A stretch of DNA of 64,000 nt from Saccharopolyspora oryzae (lineage in GTDB: Bacteria > Actinomycetota > Actinomycetes > Mycobacteriales > Pseudonocardiaceae), in the NCBI RefSeq assembly GCF_027853915.1, contig NZ_JAQGLA010000003.1, forward strand, positions 1 to 64,000, written 5' to 3'. The position numbers were made by a program, and so were the translations under genes. Below the pieces are notes generated by a model. The model searched no databases. It was not told where the DNA came from and was given only the letters and a program-made list of their open reading frames with translations. Positions 63,499-64,000 of the stretch are shown piece after piece. The first letter of the stretch is position 1. The number at the start of each line of letters is the position of its first letter.

Positions 63499-64000
63499 TC
63501 ACGGAGTCTTGAGCTGCAGTTCCAGTGGGCCGGACAGGCGGAGCTCCCGCAGCGGGCGTCCACCGGCGTCCAGCGTCCGTACCGTACCGTCCGGTGCCCA
63601 TCCGGCGGTGCCGAAGAACGACATCGAAGCGGTGTCGGCTTCCGGAACCCAGACGATGCCGCGAGTGGCGCCAGTCGCGGCCAACCGCTGCGCCATCTCG
63701 CCCAGCAGCCGGCCGCCGTGGCCGCGGCGTCCCCAACGCGGTTCCACCAGCAGTGCGCTGACCAGTGCAACAGTGCTCGCGTCGGAGGGCACGGTGCCGT
63801 TGGCCGCGGCGACTTCCGGTTCCGGTGCGGGGCCGGCGGCGCAGAACCCGACGATCCAGGAGCCTTCGGTGGCGACCAGCACGGTGACCGGCCCTTCGGT
63901 CAACGCCTGCTGCCACTCCTGCTCGGCGGCAGCCGGGTCCAGACCGTCCAGCACCTCGGCGGGCAGCAGTTCGGTGTACGCGGTCCGCCAGGTCGTCAAC
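63499..64000 (-). CDS. GNAT-family N-acetyltransferase (partial at right edge)
   Basis: The acetyl-CoA-binding core VSALLVEPRWGRRGHGGRLLGEM and the later FFGTAGWAPDGTVRTL are typical of GNAT enzymes. The visible frame begins in WRTAYTELLPAEVL, which in relatives follows 25-40 further residues, so the 5' end lies beyond the window. The acceptor is unknown. At least 166 residues are visible. Confidence 0.8.
   Translation of the reverse strand, partial: LTTWRTAYTELLPAEVLDGLDPAAAEQEWQQALTEGPVTVLVATEGSWIVGFCAAGPAPEPEVAAANGTVPSDASTVALVSALLVEPRWGRRGHGGRLLGEMAQRLAATGATRGIVWVPEADTASMSFFGTAGWAPDGTVRTLDAGGRPLRELRLSGPLELQLKTP

Overview
This is chromosomal DNA from a high-GC actinomycete. Dense GTG/TTG starts, the actinobacterial nusA-infB-rbfA and rpsO-pnp-pepR-dapB gene orders, and the DUF1876, DUF4439 and CGNR family members all point that way. 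A Pseudonocardiales (Saccharopolyspora-like) host is the best guess, but this is inference. No phage, integrase, transposase, rRNA, intact tRNA or CRISPR array was seen.

Layout. (1) 1-21500 is mostly a cobalamin (B12) locus: a CbiG-CobJ fusion, a riboswitch-led cobalt/nickel permease with a CysG-type protein, cobN behind a second B12 riboswitch, cobG-cobH-cobIJ, and cobK, cbiD, cobM and cobL. It mixes 'aerobic' (CobG, CobN) and 'anaerobic' (CbiD, CbiG) enzymes. A PLP decarboxylase, an EamA/LysR divergent pair and an ArsR-SRPBCC-PPOX operon are interspersed. (2) 21500-36250 is housekeeping and accessory: DEAD-box helicase, RIO kinase, YaaA, a DUF559 protein, a P450, ProRS, an AraC regulator, HAD, MFS, YjbQ and a class-V aminotransferase. 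(3) 36300-57650 is the translation/RNA block: rimP-nusA-ylxR-infB-DUF503-rbfA-nrnA, MATE, def, truB, ribF, thpR, rpsO, pnp, pepR and dapB. (4) 57640-58210 is a graveyard with two broken genes. (5) 58712-62790 is an uncharacterised operon for cell-surface or secreted products: a secreted beta-propeller protein, an eight-helix membrane protein with a large external domain, and two very small secreted peptides. The window ends with a small membrane protein and a GNAT gene cut by the right edge.

The strongest unexplained signal is a dispersed repeat system. An exact 18-bp palindrome (CAGTTTCAATTGAAACTG) occurs 12 times, with two decayed copies, almost only between genes. Copies are usually paired at 32-33 or 41 bp centre-to-centre, close to whole helical turns, and the core differs from the ParB site parS only in its central bases. 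A second, longer hairpin family (three copies, about 40-44 bp) sits just past gene ends and shows compensated changes in its arms. Both families are AT-rich against the surrounding GC-rich sequence and sometimes neighbour each other.
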